DNA from: Anaerotignum neopropionicum
GTDB lineage: Bacteria > Bacillota > Clostridia > Lachnospirales > Anaerotignaceae
Assembly: GCF_001571775.1 (NCBI RefSeq)
Contig: NZ_LRVM01000006.1
Coordinates: 62,001 to 126,000 of the forward strand
Length of the DNA: 64,000 nt
Reading direction: 5' to 3'
Below are positions 18,733 through 27,638 of the stretch, one piece after another; the stretch's first letter is position 1; each line of letters begins with the position of its first letter. The notes under the pieces are model-generated. The model did not search any database, was not told the origin of the DNA, and saw only the letters and a list, made by a program, of their open reading frames with translations. The position numbers and the translations under genes were made by a program.

Positions 18733-19018
18733 ATAAAAAAAGCCTTTGTCCCCTATACAAGGGACAAAAGCTTATAGCTTCTGCGATACCACCCAAATTA
18801 CCTGTATTCAAAAAATACAGATCACTCCTTTTGCGTACAAACATACACACCCCACTGATAACGGACAGGGTTCCCGTCGGACATTACTCTCGCCATAGCG
18901 ATTTCTTTCCGCCCTCACAAGTCCATTCGGAATAACAACACTGTCGCTTCACACCAGCCAGCGACTCTCTGAAAGTGATTTGTTATGCCTACTCTTCTTG
19001 CTCATCGGTTTCAATATT
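18733..19018 (-). ncRNA. T-box riboswitch, tRNA-Trp specific
   Basis: Leader of the trp operon. On the minus strand it holds the AAGAGTAG start of Stem I, the AGAGAGTCGC and GGTGTGAA distal elements, a specifier loop with CGAATGGAC in which UGG (18925-18923) is the tryptophan codon, and the 14-base T-box core GGGTGGTATCGCAG (18794-18781). A terminator follows (18735-18773): GCTTTTGTCCC pairs with GGGGACAAAGGC before seven T residues. Uncharged tRNA-Trp should stabilise the antiterminator and allow trpEGDCFBA expression. Confidence 0.96.
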
Positions 19019-19024
19019 TTGCTT

Positions 19025-19053
19025 ATTGTAACACTTGATTTTTCATCTGTCAA
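19025..19053 (-). promoter_or_regulatory. SigA promoter of the trp operon
   Basis: TTGACA (19053-19048), 17 bp and TACAAT (19030-19025) on the minus strand, one base from consensus overall. Start near 19018, at the head of the T-box leader. Confidence 0.9.
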
Positions 19054-19092
19054 GTAAATGAATCAAAACGAATTGTAATTTTTTTGTAAAAT

Positions 19093-19872
19093 TTACACAA
19101 ATAACTCGCCTTTTAAATACAGCACCGCACCACCGCTAATGAGCACCCGCTCGCCCCCATCCTTACAATGCAATACCCCGCTTCTTTGGGAAACCTGCCC
19201 TGCCACCATGCTTTCCTTTCCAAGTCGCTTTGCCCAAAAAGGAATCAAGCTGCTGTGGGCAGAACCAGTCACAGGATCCTCATTTACTCCCAATTTAGGA
19301 AAGAAGCAACGAGAAACAAAGTCGTATTCCCTTCCCTTTGCTGTTACCACCACACCCAGACCTTCTGTAAGCGCCAGCACCTTTAGAAAGTCAGGCTCAA
19401 GCTGTGCCACTGCTTTTTCATCCTCCAATAGCAGGATCAAATCTCTGGAGAGATATGCCGCCAATGGCTTTCTTCCAATGGCTTTTTCCATTTCTTCCGT
19501 CACCGGGATTTCCTTGGGCATGCGGCTGGGAAAATCCATTTCGAACAATCCCCCCCTTTTTGCAACGGTTAAAATTCCGCTTAATGTGGAAAATTCCATC
19601 TCTTTCACATGGATATCAACAAAATTGGCTATAACAAAAGCTGTCCCCAGGGTTGCATGGCCGCAAAGATCAATTTCCGCCTTTGGCGTAAACCATTTCA
19701 AATCATATTTTCCAAGCTCTTTTTTGTAAACAAAGGCAGTTTCCGATAAATTGTTTTCTGCGGCAATCCTTTGCATTATTTCAGCAGAAATAGGTTCCTC
19801 AAGCACACAAACGCCGGCTGGGTTTCCCCCAAATACAGTTTCCGCAAAAGCATCCACAACAAAATATTTCAT
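19093..19872 (-). CDS. PhzF family isomerase
   Basis: A 259-residue member of the PhzF/DAP-epimerase-like fold. YFVVDAFAETVFGGNPAGVCVL opens the protein, and the catalytic Glu lies in NLSETAFVY (about residue 45); CGHATLGTAF and NEDPVTGSAHSSL are further family signatures. True PhzF isomerises a phenazine intermediate, but no other phenazine genes are present, so the substrate here is unknown. It is divergent from a MocR-type regulator, and the two promoters share a 118-bp gap containing an inverted repeat, which suggests dedicated control. It is likely monocistronic. Confidence 0.88.
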   Translation of the reverse strand: MKYFVVDAFAETVFGGNPAGVCVLEEPISAEIMQRIAAENNLSETAFVYKKELGKYDLKWFTPKAEIDLCGHATLGTAFVIANFVDIHVKEMEFSTLSGILTVAKRGGLFEMDFPSRMPKEIPVTEEMEKAIGRKPLAAYLSRDLILLLEDEKAVAQLEPDFLKVLALTEGLGVVVTAKGREYDFVSRCFFPKLGVNEDPVTGSAHSSLIPFWAKRLGKESMVAGQVSQRSGVLHCKDGGERVLISGGAVLYLKGELFV

Positions 19873-19890
19873 TAAAAATCCCCTCTTTCC

Positions 19891-19919
19891 TTGTCAGCAA
19901 AATATATTTCCTTTATAAT
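19891..19919 (+). promoter_or_regulatory. SigA promoter of the MocR-type regulator gene
   Basis: TTGTCA (19891-19896), 17 bp, TATAAT (19914-19919). Transcription would start near 19926, upstream of the inverted repeat at 19938-19974. Confidence 0.75.
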
Positions 19920-19922
19920 GCA

Positions 19923-19951
19923 ATTATATTTCACAAATTGTATGGCTTCAA
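19923..19951 (-). promoter_or_regulatory. SigA promoter of phzF
   Basis: On the minus strand TTGAAG (19951-19946) and TATAAT (19928-19923) are 17 bp apart. The left arm of the inverted repeat (19938-19946) falls inside this promoter, mostly in its spacer. Confidence 0.7.
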
Positions 19952-19974
19952 TCATTAAATTGTCTGCCATACAA
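19938..19974. repeat. Inverted repeat between phzF and mocR, probable operator
   Basis: TTGTATGGC (19938-19946) and its exact reverse complement GCCATACAA (19966-19974), 19 bp apart. It overlaps the phzF promoter on one strand and the 5' leader of the regulator gene on the other. It is probably the binding site of the MocR-type protein encoded alongside (inference). Confidence 0.7.
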
Positions 19975-19989
19975 AAAGGAGGTGCTGGA

Positions 19990-21402
19990 ATGCCTGTCAA
20001 TTCCTTTACGGACTATCCCATGTCTTGGAAGCCGGAAAAATCAAAATTATGTCAACCTCTATATCTTTCCTTGGTAAAACTATTGGAGCAGGATATCAAA
20101 AACGGCACTTTGGCACCCCACACGAAGCTGCCGCCCCAAAGGGAGCTTGCCGACTATTTGGATATCAATTTAAGCACAGTTACAAAAGCCTTCAAGCAGT
20201 GTCAACTCAACGGCTTTCTTTATGCCGTAGTCGGCAGAGGTACCTTTGTTGCACCAAATGCAGGCGTTTCCATCTCCATACAGGATACGAAAATAAGCCC
20301 CTCCCTCATTGAAATGGGCATAATTAAACCCATTGACGCATTCAATCACTATACAGAGGATGCATTAAAAAAGGTACTGCGCAAAAAATCCGCGGACTCT
20401 TTGCTGGATTATAGCGCTCCCTTTGGCTCTCCCTTTCAAAAAAGTGCTGCGGAAAAATGGTTGTCAAAATTCGGATTGCATCCACACCCCGAGGACATTT
20501 TCTTTACCACAGGGGGACAAAATGCTTTTGCCGTTGTTCTCATTACCCTTTTTCACCATGGAGATAAAATCGCTACGGATCGATTCACCTATTCCAACTT
20601 TATTGAGCTTGCAAACATGCTAAATATTAAGCTTGTTCCCATTCAGGCCGATGAAAGGGGAATGCTCCCCGAGGATTTAGAAATGCAATGCCGTCTGCAA
20701 GGGCTGCAAGGCGTATATCTTGTGCCCACCTACAGTAACCCAACGGGGACTATCATGGATACCGCCCGTAAGGAGGCCTTGGCAAAAATTATTAGAACCC
20801 ATCATCTTACCTTGCTGGAGGATGATATTTATGCATTTCTCTCCCCCAAGGATTATACACCAATTTCGGCCTTTTGCCCTCAAGAGGGCTGTTATATCGC
20901 AAGTCTTTCCAAGGCAATTTGTCCCGGGCTGCGGGTGGCAATTTTATCCGTCCCCCATGGTTTTGCTTCTTTGCTTGCCCGCGGAATTTTTAATATTAAT
21001 GTCAAAACATCCTCCATTAACATAGAAACTGCCGCTTATATGATACAGAATGAAATTGCTACTGAAATTATTGAAAAAAAGCGGAAGGAAGCCCTAAATC
21101 GAAACTTAACTTATGAGAAATTTTTTCCAGGTATAACGCCAACGCCTTTATCCTTTTCCCGCTGGCTTCCCCTTTCTGTTGGCCTTTACAATTTCCCTAT
21201 GGAGCGTCTAGCATTAGAAAAAGGACTGCACCTTTTCCACTCAAACCGCTTTTTAGTAGGTACACCCCCAAAAGAGAAATACCTACGCATCGCCGTCACC
21301 TCGGCGAATACGACGGAAGAATTGGAATATGGGCTGAAAATACTAAAAAATTTCCTTGTTGAAGAAGAAGGAAAAACAGCTGATTTCCCCATCATTATAT
21401 AA
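19990..21402 (+). CDS. MocR-type GntR/aminotransferase transcriptional regulator
   Basis: A 470-residue chimera of an N-terminal GntR winged helix (about 15-85: LAPHTKLPPQRELADYLDI, LSTVTKAFKQC) and a C-terminal fold type I aminotransferase domain that binds PLP. The PLP lysine is in SLSKAICPGLRVA (about 311), and YSNPTG with LLEDDIY marks the cofactor pocket. Such proteins usually sense an amine or PLP and control an adjacent gene; the likely target is divergent phzF and its own promoter. AAAGGAGGTG precedes the ATG at 19990; an in-frame extension upstream runs through the promoter region. Confidence 0.93.
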   Translation: MPVNSFTDYPMSWKPEKSKLCQPLYLSLVKLLEQDIKNGTLAPHTKLPPQRELADYLDINLSTVTKAFKQCQLNGFLYAVVGRGTFVAPNAGVSISIQDTKISPSLIEMGIIKPIDAFNHYTEDALKKVLRKKSADSLLDYSAPFGSPFQKSAAEKWLSKFGLHPHPEDIFFTTGGQNAFAVVLITLFHHGDKIATDRFTYSNFIELANMLNIKLVPIQADERGMLPEDLEMQCRLQGLQGVYLVPTYSNPTGTIMDTARKEALAKIIRTHHLTLLEDDIYAFLSPKDYTPISAFCPQEGCYIASLSKAICPGLRVAILSVPHGFASLLARGIFNINVKTSSINIETAAYMIQNEIATEIIEKKRKEALNRNLTYEKFFPGITPTPLSFSRWLPLSVGLYNFPMERLALEKGLHLFHSNRFLVGTPPKEKYLRIAVTSANTTEELEYGLKILKNFLVEEEGKTADFPIII

Positions 21403-21407
21403 TCACC

Positions 21408-21446
21408 AAAGGACTATCTCTGAATGAGAAATAGTCCTTTATTTTT
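21408..21446. terminator. Bidirectional terminator between mocR and the CDF gene
   Basis: AAAGGACTAT and ATAGTCCTTT arms around a short loop, with a T tract on the plus strand. The two genes converge, so it can serve both. Confidence 0.8.
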
Positions 21447-22362
21447 AGCATAATTTTTCAAAATCATTGGTCTTGGGGTTAACATGCACCATACAATGTT
21501 TTACGTCCTCAAAATTCTTTTCGATTGCTTCATGTACCTGCTCCGCAATCGTATGTGCTTCATTTAACGTCATATCGCCCTTTGCCACAATTTCTACATC
21601 CACATATATTCTTGCACCAAACAAACGGGTCTGCATCTGATCAATTCCCATTACACCGTCCTGGGTAAGAATAACATCCTTCATTTTTTCGGTAATTTCC
21701 TTATCGCAGGCCGTATCAAGCATTTTATCAATTGCATCCTTAAAAATATCATAAGCGGCTTTTACAATAAATATACAGATAATCACGCTGGCTAGCGGAT
21801 CGCAGATTGCATAGCCCATTCTTGCACCAATGATACCCACCATACTTCCCACAGAGGACATAGCATCGGAACGATGATGCCATGCATCTGCCATTAGTGC
21901 ACCAGAATTCACTTTTTTTGCGGCCCCTCTGGTATACCAATACATCCCTTCCTTCACTGCAATCGATGCAATGGCCGCCACCAATGCCAATATCCCGGGG
22001 ATTGCCAAATTTAACGTATCCGAATGAATTATTTTTTGAAGACCTTCATAACCAATTACGATACCCGTTGCGCATAAAATACCCGCAAGCAGCAATGCCG
22101 CTACACACTCGATACGCTCATGGCCATACTGGTGCTTTTCATCCGACTCCCTTGTCGACAATTTGTATCCAATCATCACAACAAGGGTGCTAAACACATC
22201 TGATGCTGAGTGAATACCATCCGAAACCATGGCACCGGAACCGGCAATTATACCGGCAAGCACCTTTCCAATGGATAGCGCCACATTCACAGCCAAACTA
22301 TTTATTGATACCTTCATCACAATTTTTTCATTTTCTAAAGCTCTACTTTTTCCCTTCTCCAA
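21445..22362 (-). CDS. Cation diffusion facilitator (CDF) metal-efflux transporter
   Basis: Exports divalent metal ions in exchange for protons across the cytoplasmic membrane. A 305-residue protein with six predicted helices. The metal site is visible as DGIHSASD in helix 2 and HHRSD in helix 5, and the cytoplasmic C-terminal domain ends with KHCMVHVNP. The start is a TTG at 22362 with GGAGG 7 nt upstream. The leader carries an element matching the NiCo riboswitch with its own terminator, so the substrates are probably cobalt and nickel rather than zinc or manganese (inference from the RNA). It is monocistronic. Confidence 0.93.
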   Translation of the reverse strand: MEKGKSRALENEKIVMKVSINSLAVNVALSIGKVLAGIIAGSGAMVSDGIHSASDVFSTLVVMIGYKLSTRESDEKHQYGHERIECVAALLLAGILCATGIVIGYEGLQKIIHSDTLNLAIPGILALVAAIASIAVKEGMYWYTRGAAKKVNSGALMADAWHHRSDAMSSVGSMVGIIGARMGYAICDPLASVIICIFIVKAAYDIFKDAIDKMLDTACDKEITEKMKDVILTQDGVMGIDQMQTRLFGARIYVDVEIVAKGDMTLNEAHTIAEQVHEAIEKNFEDVKHCMVHVNPKTNDFEKLC

Positions 22363-22425
22363 ATAAAAACCTCCAATTTTCCCTTTCTATTATTCTATCA
22401 CAAAACAAGCAAGAAAATTTATATT

Positions 22426-22466
22426 AAAAAAAATAACGCCCTTCAGGACAAAAATGTCCACAGGCG
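22426..22466 (-). terminator. Regulated terminator of the CDF leader
   Basis: On the minus strand CGCC, a nested GGACA-TTTT-TGTCC hairpin and GGCG form a stem followed by a T run. Part of it can pair instead with the aptamer region upstream, as expected of the expression platform of a riboswitch. Confidence 0.8.
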
Positions 22467-22527
22467 CTTACTGCTGCTGCTTGGCCGGCTACATGGTAAA
22501 TTCGCCATTGCCTGATCATTATTTTGT
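22445..22527 (-). ncRNA. NiCo (cobalt/nickel) riboswitch aptamer
   Basis: Minus-strand leader of the CDF gene. It contains CAGGCAATG, a small ATGG/CCAT hairpin, then CATGTAGCCGG, GCAGCAG and CTGTGGACA. The order and wording agree with the four-way-junction NiCo riboswitch class as I remember it, including CAGGCAATG, CATGCAGCCGG and CTGTGGGACA. An AT-rich P1 can form between ACAAAATAATG and CATTTTTGT, mutually exclusive with the terminator. The third helix looks very short. Known members sense Co and Ni and control CDF exporters, which is the gene here. Confidence 0.82.
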
Positions 22528-22556
22528 ATTATAATCCATCATGCCTTTTTTTTCAA
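22528..22556 (-). promoter_or_regulatory. SigA promoter of the CDF riboswitch transcript
   Basis: TTGAAA (22556-22551), 17 bp and TATAAT (22533-22528) on the minus strand, starting just upstream of the aptamer. Confidence 0.8.
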
Positions 22557-22563
22557 GGCTTTC

Positions 22564-22600
22564 AAAAAAAGAGTGCCGACAAAATCAACACTCTTGAAAA
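22564..22600 (-). terminator. Rho-independent terminator of the hrcA-dnaJ operon
   Basis: On the minus strand AAGAGTG and CACTCTT form a stem followed by seven T residues, about 130 nt after the dnaJ stop. The stretch 22601-22727 shows nothing else. Confidence 0.8.
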
Positions 22601-22727
22601 AATGCATTTAAGCCTATTTCTGTAAATAAAACACAAAAAACTATTTATTGAAAAGACGAATCCGTCTATAAATAATCTCAGAACAAAGGCAAACCCCTCA
22701 AAGTTTTACTTTATCTACAATGGAGGA

Positions 22728-23888
22728 TTATTCTTTAAATAATCCCTTCATTTTTTCCGAAAAAGACTTTTTTTCATCGCTTACATTCTTATTGTCTTGA
22801 CTTACTGGTGCCTCACTTTGATAAAACTGGCGCAGCAAATCCTTCTGTTTTTCGCTCAATTCTGTAGGAATTTTTACTTTCAGTGTTACAATCTGGTTGC
22901 CGCGAACCTTTGGGTTTCTCAGGTTTGGAATTCCCACACCCCGCAGGGTTACCACTGTTTCCGGCTGTGTGCCTGGTTTCACTGTGTATTTTTGCTCACC
23001 GTCAATGGTTCTGATTGTAATTTCTCCGCCCAAGGCTGCCTGCACAAAAGAAATAGGAACATCACAATATACATCAAAGCCCTTTCTGACAAATACACGG
23101 TCAGGCTGAATATAAACCGTTACCAATAAATCCCCATAGCCGCCGCCATTTTCACCAATTTCACCTTTATTTGACAAGCGAATGGTCTGACCGTTATCAA
23201 TGCCCTTCGGAATATTGACCTCATATTTTTTGGTCTTTTTCACCTTCCCTGTGCCATGACAAGTGGTACAAGGCTCCTTAATAATCTTACCTGTTCCATG
23301 ACACTGACCGCAAGTACGCACAGACGTAACCGAGCCAAACATAGACTGCTGTACAAACCGCTCCTGACCCGTACCATTACACCTAGGACAGCTTTCCGCA
23401 TGGGTTCCAGCCTTTGCACCACTACCATGACAGGTTTCACATTCATCATATATGGCAACAGAAATTTCTTTTGTACAGCCAAACGCAGCTTCTTCAAAAG
23501 AAAGTTGAATATTTACATTGATATCACTGCCCCGTCTTGGCCCACTTTTACGGCTGCTGCTGCCTCCGAAGCCGCCAAAACCAAACATACTGCCAAAAAT
23601 ATCTCCCAAATCCCCCATATCAAAGCCCTGACCATAGAAGCCTCCACCAGCGCCACCTTGTTCAAAGGCAGCATGCCCAAACTGGTCATACTGTGCTTTT
23701 TTTTGAGGATCACTTAAAACTTCATAAGCCTCATTGACTTCCTTAAATTTTTCTTCCGCTTGTTTATTATCGGGGTTTTGGTCAGGATGATACTTTACCG
23801 CCATCTTACGATAAGCCTTTTTCAGCTCTGCATCAGATGCATCCTTGCTGACCCCCAAAATTTCATAATAATCTCTTTTCTCTGCCAA
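22728..23888 (-). CDS. dnaJ: Chaperone DnaJ
   Basis: Hsp40 co-chaperone that delivers substrates to DnaK and stimulates its ATPase. A 386-residue type I DnaJ: J domain with the HPD motif (YHPDQNPD, about residue 33), a Gly/Phe-rich linker (about 75-110), and four CxxCxGxG zinc repeats ([32 protein letters not shown]), then the C-terminal client-binding domain. The TTG at 23888 gives the conserved [11 protein letters not shown] start and lies 8 nt after AAGGTGG; the GTG at 23900 is part of that site. It is last in the hrcA-grpE-dnaK-dnaJ operon. Confidence 0.97.
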   Translation of the reverse strand: MAEKRDYYEILGVSKDASDAELKKAYRKMAVKYHPDQNPDNKQAEEKFKEVNEAYEVLSDPQKKAQYDQFGHAAFEQGGAGGGFYGQGFDMGDLGDIFGSMFGFGGFGGSSSRKSGPRRGSDINVNIQLSFEEAAFGCTKEISVAIYDECETCHGSGAKAGTHAESCPRCNGTGQERFVQQSMFGSVTSVRTCGQCHGTGKIIKEPCTTCHGTGKVKKTKKYEVNIPKGIDNGQTIRLSNKGEIGENGGGYGDLLVTVYIQPDRVFVRKGFDVYCDVPISFVQAALGGEITIRTIDGEQKYTVKPGTQPETVVTLRGVGIPNLRNPKVRGNQIVTLKVKIPTELSEKQKDLLRQFYQSEAPVSQDNKNVSDEKKSFSEKMKGLFKE

Positions 23889-23976
23889 CTTCCTCACCAC
23901 CTTTATTTCTTCAGGTCTTGTTTACAGCAAAAGCAGGGGCGGAAAATCCGCCCTTGCCACGCATAACCATTATATT

Positions 23977-25809
23977 TTACAGTTCTTTTCCTTCGCCGTC
24001 AACAACATTCGGATCTCCGCCGTTAGGTTCTGCGCCCTGGGCAGCCTGTGCCTGCTGATACAGCTTTTCTGAAATTTTATAGAATTCCTGTGTCAATGCT
24101 TCTGTTGCAGCTTTTAAATTCTCAACGTCAGCCTCAGTCATTGTTTCAGGGTTCATATCCTTTGCTGTATCCTTCAATTTGTTGAGTTCCGCATCAACAG
24201 CACTCTTTTCGTCATCACTCAGCTTGCCTTCCAGCTCGCCCAGTGTTTTTTCTGTCTGGAAAATCAAAGAATCTGCTTCGTTCTTGGCGTCAATTGCTTC
24301 TTTTCTCTTTCTATCCGCTTCGGCGAACTGCTCTGCTTCTTTAACAGCCTTTTCAATTTCATCATCGCTGAGGTTAGAACCTGCAGTAATTGTGATTTTC
24401 TGCTCCTTGCCTGTGCCCAAATCCTTGGCGGATACATTTACAATACCGTTGGCATCGATGTCAAAGGTTACTTCAACTTGAGGAATACCACGTCTTGCAG
24501 GCGCAATACCGTCTAATTTAAAGCGTCCCAAGGTCTTGTTGTCCTTTGCCAAAGGTCTTTCACCCTGTACAACATGAATATCAACAGCTGTCTGATTATC
24601 CTCTGCTGTGGAGAAAACCTGTTTTTTATTTGTAGGAATTGTAGTATTTCTGTCGATAAGCTTTGTTGCAACACCGCCCAATGTTTCAATACCCAAGGAC
24701 AGAGGTGTTACGTCCAAAAGCAGTACGCTGCCTGCACCTTCATCTCCTGCTAATTTGCCACCCTGAATTGCCGCACCAACAGCAACACATTCATCGGGGT
24801 TAATGCCCTTGAAAGGATCTTTGCCTGTATATTTTTTCACAGCATCCTGTACCGCGGGAATTCTTGTGGAACCACCAACCAGCAATACCTTGTCAACATC
24901 CCCTGCATTCAGTCCAGCATCAGCCAAAGCCTGACGAACAGGACCCATTGTGCCGTCTACCAAGTCTGCTGTCAATTCGTCGAATTTCGCTCTGGTCAGT
25001 GTAATATCTAAGTGCTTGGGGCCATCCTGATTCATGGTAATGAAAGGCAGGTTAATGTTGGTTGATGTCACTGTGGAAAGCTCTTTTTTCGCCTTTTCCC
25101 CAGCTTCCTTCAATCTTTGCATAGCCATTTTATCCTTGCTCAAATCCATGGCTTCTGCCTTCTTAAATTCATCCACTAAGTAATCAATCACTCTCTGGTC
25201 AAAGTCATCGCCACCCAGACGGGTATTACCATTCGTGGAAAGAACCTCAATTACACCGTCACCAATTTCAATAATGGAAACGTCAAAGGTACCGCCACCC
25301 AAGTCATAAACCATAATTTTCTGCTCATGCTCATTATCCAAACCATATGCCAAAGCAGCAGATGTAGGCTCATTGATAATACGCTTTACTTCTAAACCTG
25401 CAATACGCCCTGCATCCTTTGTTGCCTGTCTTTGGGCATCATTAAAATATGCAGGAACGGTAATTACTGCTTCAGAAACAGTTTCCCCTAAATAGCTTTC
25501 CGCATCTGCCTTCAGCTTCTGCAAAACCATAGCAGAAATTTCCTGAGGGGAATAGCTTTTGCCTTCAACATCTACTTTATAATTCTCGCCCATTCTTCTT
25601 TTAATGGAGCTGATTGTATTATCAGGGTTTGTAATGGCCTGGCGCTTTGCTGTTTCGCCCACCAGTCTTTCACCGTTTTTTGCAAAACCAACAACAGAGG
25701 GTGTTGTTCTTGCACCATCACTGTTTACGATAACAACAGGCTGGCCGCCTTCCATCACTGCCACACAAGAGTTGGTTGTTCCCAAGTCAATACCAATAAT
25801 TTTTCCCAT
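23977..25809 (-). CDS. dnaK: Chaperone DnaK (Hsp70)
   Basis: ATP-dependent folding chaperone. At 610 residues it is the usual Gram-positive length. [14 protein letters not shown] opens the nucleotide-binding domain; [36 protein letters not shown] and [10 protein letters not shown] follow, then the linker [11 protein letters not shown] and the substrate-binding domain. The helical lid ends in a Gln/Ala/Gly-rich tail. AGGAGG lies upstream of the ATG. It sits between grpE and dnaJ under CIRCE control. Confidence 0.99.
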   Translation of the reverse strand: MGKIIGIDLGTTNSCVAVMEGGQPVVIVNSDGARTTPSVVGFAKNGERLVGETAKRQAITNPDNTISSIKRRMGENYKVDVEGKSYSPQEISAMVLQKLKADAESYLGETVSEAVITVPAYFNDAQRQATKDAGRIAGLEVKRIINEPTSAALAYGLDNEHEQKIMVYDLGGGTFDVSIIEIGDGVIEVLSTNGNTRLGGDDFDQRVIDYLVDEFKKAEAMDLSKDKMAMQRLKEAGEKAKKELSTVTSTNINLPFITMNQDGPKHLDITLTRAKFDELTADLVDGTMGPVRQALADAGLNAGDVDKVLLVGGSTRIPAVQDAVKKYTGKDPFKGINPDECVAVGAAIQGGKLAGDEGAGSVLLLDVTPLSLGIETLGGVATKLIDRNTTIPTNKKQVFSTAEDNQTAVDIHVVQGERPLAKDNKTLGRFKLDGIAPARRGIPQVEVTFDIDANGIVNVSAKDLGTGKEQKITITAGSNLSDDEIEKAVKEAEQFAEADRKRKEAIDAKNEADSLIFQTEKTLGELEGKLSDDEKSAVDAELNKLKDTAKDMNPETMTEADVENLKAATEALTQEFYKISEKLYQQAQAAQGAEPNGGDPNVVDGEGKEL

Positions 25810-25846
25810 AATTTTATCCTCCTATTATAATATGATTATTTTTTTC

Positions 25847-26428
25847 TTAATTAGCAACCTTCACCATACTATGGCGAATCACCTTGTCTTTATATTTATA
25901 GCCCTTTAACATTTCCAGAATAATTTCATTCTCCCCGTAGTTTTCATCATCCTCATGGGCAACCGCCGCATGAAGATTAGGGTCGAATTGTTCGCCCATA
26001 GCTTTAATTTCTTCCACACCCAAGCCATGTAAAACCTCCTGAAATTGCTTTAGAGTCATTTGCACGCCCTTAAAGAAGCTGTCGTTTTCTTCCGCCTTGC
26101 CTTCTTGCGCTGCAACAGCTCTTTCCAGATTATCAACCACCATCAAAAGTTTTTCCAGAGTATCTCTCACTCCATCATCGTACAAGGAAGCTTTTTCCCT
26201 TGTCGTGCGCTTGCGAAAGTTGTCAAATTCCGCCATACACCTTTGGTATTTATCAAAATTCTCCGCTGCTTGCTGCTCCAGCCTTGCAATTTTTTCGGCA
26301 GCCTCATCAACCACCTCTCCTTCCAACGCTTCTTCTGCCTGCGCTGTTTCCTCTATTCCTTCAGCTTGTTCTTGCTTTTTAACATTTTCTTCTGACAACA
26401 CTTCTTCAAGATCTTTATTCTCTTCCAC
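25847..26428 (-). CDS. grpE: Nucleotide exchange factor GrpE
   Basis: Releases ADP from DnaK. A 193-residue protein with an acidic disordered N-terminus (about 1-45), a long coiled coil (about 40-95, including YQRCMAEFDNFRKRT) and the C-terminal beta-wing domain with FDPNLHAAV and GYKYKDKVIRHSMVKV, the family signature. It lies 17 nt after hrcA and 37 nt before dnaK. Confidence 0.98.
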   Translation of the reverse strand: MEENKDLEEVLSEENVKKQEQAEGIEETAQAEEALEGEVVDEAAEKIARLEQQAAENFDKYQRCMAEFDNFRKRTTREKASLYDDGVRDTLEKLLMVVDNLERAVAAQEGKAEENDSFFKGVQMTLKQFQEVLHGLGVEEIKAMGEQFDPNLHAAVAHEDDENYGENEIILEMLKGYKYKDKVIRHSMVKVAN

Positions 26429-26445
26429 TTATTTCCCTCTTTTCT

Positions 26446-27492
26446 CTATCCGTCTTTATTATTATCCGACAAGCTTCGCAACACCTTCTCAATATTTTGA
26501 ACCATCCCATTCAACACTGAAATAACTTGGGAATAATCCATTCTTGTAGGCCCTACAATTCCAATGGTACCTCTTGTGTCATCGCTAAGCTTATAGGTTG
26601 CCGTAATCACACTGCAATCCTTCATACTTTGTACTGTATTCTCACTGCCGATTAAAACATGCAAATCATTGCTTTTGCATTCCTCCAGCAAAGTAACCAA
26701 AACATCCTTTTCTTCCAGCGTTTGAAATAAGGATTTGGCCTTGCTGATGTCAGAAAATTCAGGAAAGGCCAAAATATTTTTTGCCCCACTCATGTGCACC
26801 TGAACTCTTTCTGCGGCTTGCATTGTAATTTGCAATGCCTTTAAAATAGGCTTAAGCAAACCTTTGTATTCCCCCAGCTCAAATTGCAGCTCTCGAATTA
26901 CCGTTTGATCAATCTGCTGTAATGCACAGCCTTGAAAAGCACGGTTTAAATACATACCGATTTCAAAAATTCTTTCCTCATCAGGAATACTGTTCAACTT
27001 CATTACATGATTCTTCATAAAATTATCTTCTGTTACAATAACCAAAAGCACTGAAGTCATATCCAACGGCAGCAAACGAATTTGCTTGATTCTCGCCCGT
27101 TGGCCCACAGGCTCGGAGATAAAGGTTGTGTAGTTTGTTAAGGCAGAAAGAGCCTTTGCCGTTTCCTCCATAAGATAATCAATTTGACTAATATCTCTGG
27201 AAATTATTCCCTGCAAATATCTTTGTTCTTCAAAGCTAAGCTCACGCTTTTTCATAAGGTGATCCACATAAAGCCTGTAGCCCATGTCAGAGGGAATACG
27301 CCCCGAAGATGCATGAGGCTGCATAATAAACCCCATCTCCTCCAAATCACTCATTTCATTACGGATTGTGGCAGAGCTGATACCAAGGTTATATTTCTTT
27401 GCAATGGTTCTGGAGCCGACTGGTTCAGCCGTTTCAATGTAGTCATTGATAATTGCTTGCAGTATTTGAATCTTCCTGTCATTCAACGACAT
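26446..27492 (-). CDS. hrcA: Heat-inducible transcription repressor HrcA
   Basis: Represses class I heat-shock genes by binding CIRCE; its activity depends on GroEL. A 348-residue protein with an N-terminal winged helix (ILQAIINDYIETAEPVGSRTIAKKY, ISSATIRNEMSDLEEMG) and a GAF-like middle domain, ending with the conserved GIVGPTRMDYSQVI segment. It is first in its operon, and the CIRCE element at 27516-27542 gives autoregulation. The second CIRCE at htpG is within its reach. groESL is not in the window. Confidence 0.98.
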   Translation of the reverse strand: MSLNDRKIQILQAIINDYIETAEPVGSRTIAKKYNLGISSATIRNEMSDLEEMGFIMQPHASSGRIPSDMGYRLYVDHLMKKRELSFEEQRYLQGIISRDISQIDYLMEETAKALSALTNYTTFISEPVGQRARIKQIRLLPLDMTSVLLVIVTEDNFMKNHVMKLNSIPDEERIFEIGMYLNRAFQGCALQQIDQTVIRELQFELGEYKGLLKPILKALQITMQAAERVQVHMSGAKNILAFPEFSDISKAKSLFQTLEEKDVLVTLLEECKSNDLHVLIGSENTVQSMKDCSVITATYKLSDDTRGTIGIVGPTRMDYSQVISVLNGMVQNIEKVLRSLSDNNKDG

Positions 27493-27515
27493 CTACGCCG
27501 CCTCCTCTCCATTTG

Positions 27516-27542
27516 TTAGCACTCACTTAGTTCGAGTGCTAA
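27516..27542 (-). promoter_or_regulatory. CIRCE operator of the hrcA operon
   Basis: TTAGCACTC, 9 bp, GAGTGCTAA, with both arms perfect. It sits between the -10 hexamer and the hrcA start codon (27492), the classical arrangement. Confidence 0.97.
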
Positions 27543-27553
27543 TTTATATACAT

Positions 27554-27586
27554 AAGATAGCACTTGACACCATAGATGTCAAGCGC
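27554..27586 (-). promoter_or_regulatory. SigA promoter of hrcA with embedded inverted repeat
   Basis: TTGACA (27582-27577), 17 bp and TATCTT (27559-27554) on the minus strand. GCACTTGACA (27560-27569) and TGTCAAGCGC (27577-27586) form an inverted repeat with one mismatch that covers the -35 and most of the spacer. Confidence 0.75.
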
Positions 27587-27638
27587 AATTTGCAAATTTT
27601 CTCTTAATTTTTACAGAAAAAAATCCATATACTTCATT

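Noticed and set aside
18706-18850. In-frame N-terminal extension of TrpE
   Set aside because: It runs through the T-box core and terminator and has no ribosome-binding site; the ATG at 18706 has GGGAGG.
24179-24481. Plus-strand ORFs opposite dnaK, fusA, rpoB and rpoC
   Set aside because: They are antisense shadows of highly conserved genes, with no ribosome-binding site or domain of their own.
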